33,733 nucleotides of DNA from CAWUKT01 sp963923035 (GTDB taxonomy: Bacteria > Bacteroidota > Bacteroidia > J057 > JADKCL01): positions 1 through 33,733 of the forward strand of contig CAWUKT010000079.1 of assembly GCA_963923035.1 (NCBI GenBank), written 5' to 3'. Shown here one piece after another: positions 33,216 through 33,733 of the stretch (its first letter is position 1; the number at the start of each line of letters is the position of its first letter). The notes below the pieces were generated by a model. The model saw nothing but the letters and a program-made list of their open reading frames with translations. It had not been told where the DNA came from and did not search any database. Made by a program: the position numbers and the translations under genes.

Positions 33216-33733
33216 AGGAGAAAAGATATTATTCGTGTCGTTAAAGAATTTATTTGAAAACCTGGGACCTAGCGGTAATAGAGCCTCATTGTTTTGCCAG
33301 GTTACCTCAGTTCTGATAAAAGCCCCGGAGTAAGTGGCGGGAAAGTCGTTTAGCCATTGAATACGTTCTAAAGGATTTTTTCATGGCGAACCCTTCCTTT
33401 TTGCAGAACGAAATGACGATACCAAGACATGTAACAGTGGTTTCTTCTTTTCTTTGAAGGATTTTGAGTAGCGATCCAGGGAGATATAAGCCAGAAAGAA
33501 CATCTCCACACAAGATTTTGATCTCACTCAGCACTTTAGAATTAGTTTTCGAGAGCTTTTTTTTAAAACCATTTTGCGCGAAGGAAAAGGTCTGCTTTTC
33601 ATTCTTGCCAGCCAGCTAAAAACAGATATGAACATCGGAATTTTCTCCGTTTGGTGCTCATACTTCAAGTCTCTATATACTAGTGTGGCGGCTCATTAGT
33701 TAATAAACTATTTTATTCGTACCTTTACGGTAT
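33216..33733. other. A+T-rich region upstream of the patatin gene with coding-like fragments
   Basis: No complete gene is recognisable in these 518 bases. On the minus strand, the patatin frame remains open from 33380 to its ATG, encoding plausible protein (for example IQWLNDFPATYSGAFIRTEV) with no ATG, GTG or TTG. In another minus-strand frame, an open stretch from about 33600 to 33307 also reads like protein (AGKNEKQTFSFAQNGF, LSEIKILCGDVLSGLYLPG). These may be pieces of one decayed or frameshifted gene, an N-terminal extension of the patatin protein, or chance. No RNA gene was seen. The right edge of the window cuts the region. Confidence 0.4.

Noticed and set aside
1..33733. CRISPR arrays, tRNA/rRNA genes, transposases and integrases
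   Set aside because: Looked for regular spaced repeats, T-loop motifs and transposase-like frames; none was convincing.

Overview
The window reads as chromosomal DNA from a free-living member of the Bacteroidota, most likely in or near Saprospiraceae/Lewinellaceae; the family-level placement is inference. Four proteins end in the C-terminal sorting domain of the type IX secretion system (VFPNPA / TGQ-K-V / LPAGxY signatures), several are lipoproteins with a Cys after a short hydrophobic leader, start codons lack clear Shine-Dalgarno sequences, and a few upstream regions resemble the Bacteroidota -33/-7 promoter (TTTG, about 20 bases, TAnnTTTG). No rRNA, tRNA, CRISPR array or intact insertion sequence was seen.

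Layout. 1-3.1 kb: end of a pentapeptide-repeat protein, an uncharacterised lipoprotein (minus) and a GH28 polygalacturonase-like enzyme. 3.3-8.0 kb: two tandem paralogous metzincin proteases secreted by T9SS, with a small lipoprotein between them; each of the three genes is followed by its own hairpin-plus-T terminator. 8.2-12.3 kb: a 2OG-Fe(II) oxygenase, a convergent dihydroxyacetone kinase (DhaK-DhaL fusion), an SH3-domain lipoprotein and a small lipoprotein. 12.3-14.3 kb: two damaged genes tail to tail, a seven-bladed propeller lipoprotein whose leader is one base out of frame, and an alpha/beta hydrolase with an in-frame TAG five codons before its nucleophile motif. 14.3-23.3 kb: two distant paralogues of a helical-repeat protein, a beta-helix-like lipoprotein, a putative ADP-ribosyltransferase toxin, a T9SS-secreted sulfatase and another T9SS cargo. 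23.4-31.1 kb: two unknown genes on the plus strand, a 1088-residue AsmA-like protein and a propionyl-CoA synthetase. 31.3 kb to the end: an A+T-rich segment with a membrane-anchored patatin-like phospholipase.

Most genes stand alone or face each other tail to tail. Together they suggest a surface-attached or particle-degrading marine-type bacterium that exports hydrolases (pectin/uronate polymers, sulfated glycans, proteins) through T9SS.

The most interesting gene is at 17391-18794. It has an R-S-E-class ADP-ribosyltransferase catalytic domain behind an N-terminal half that resembles leaders of proteins loaded into extracellular contractile injection systems. It has no visible partner or immunity gene and looks like an orphan effector.
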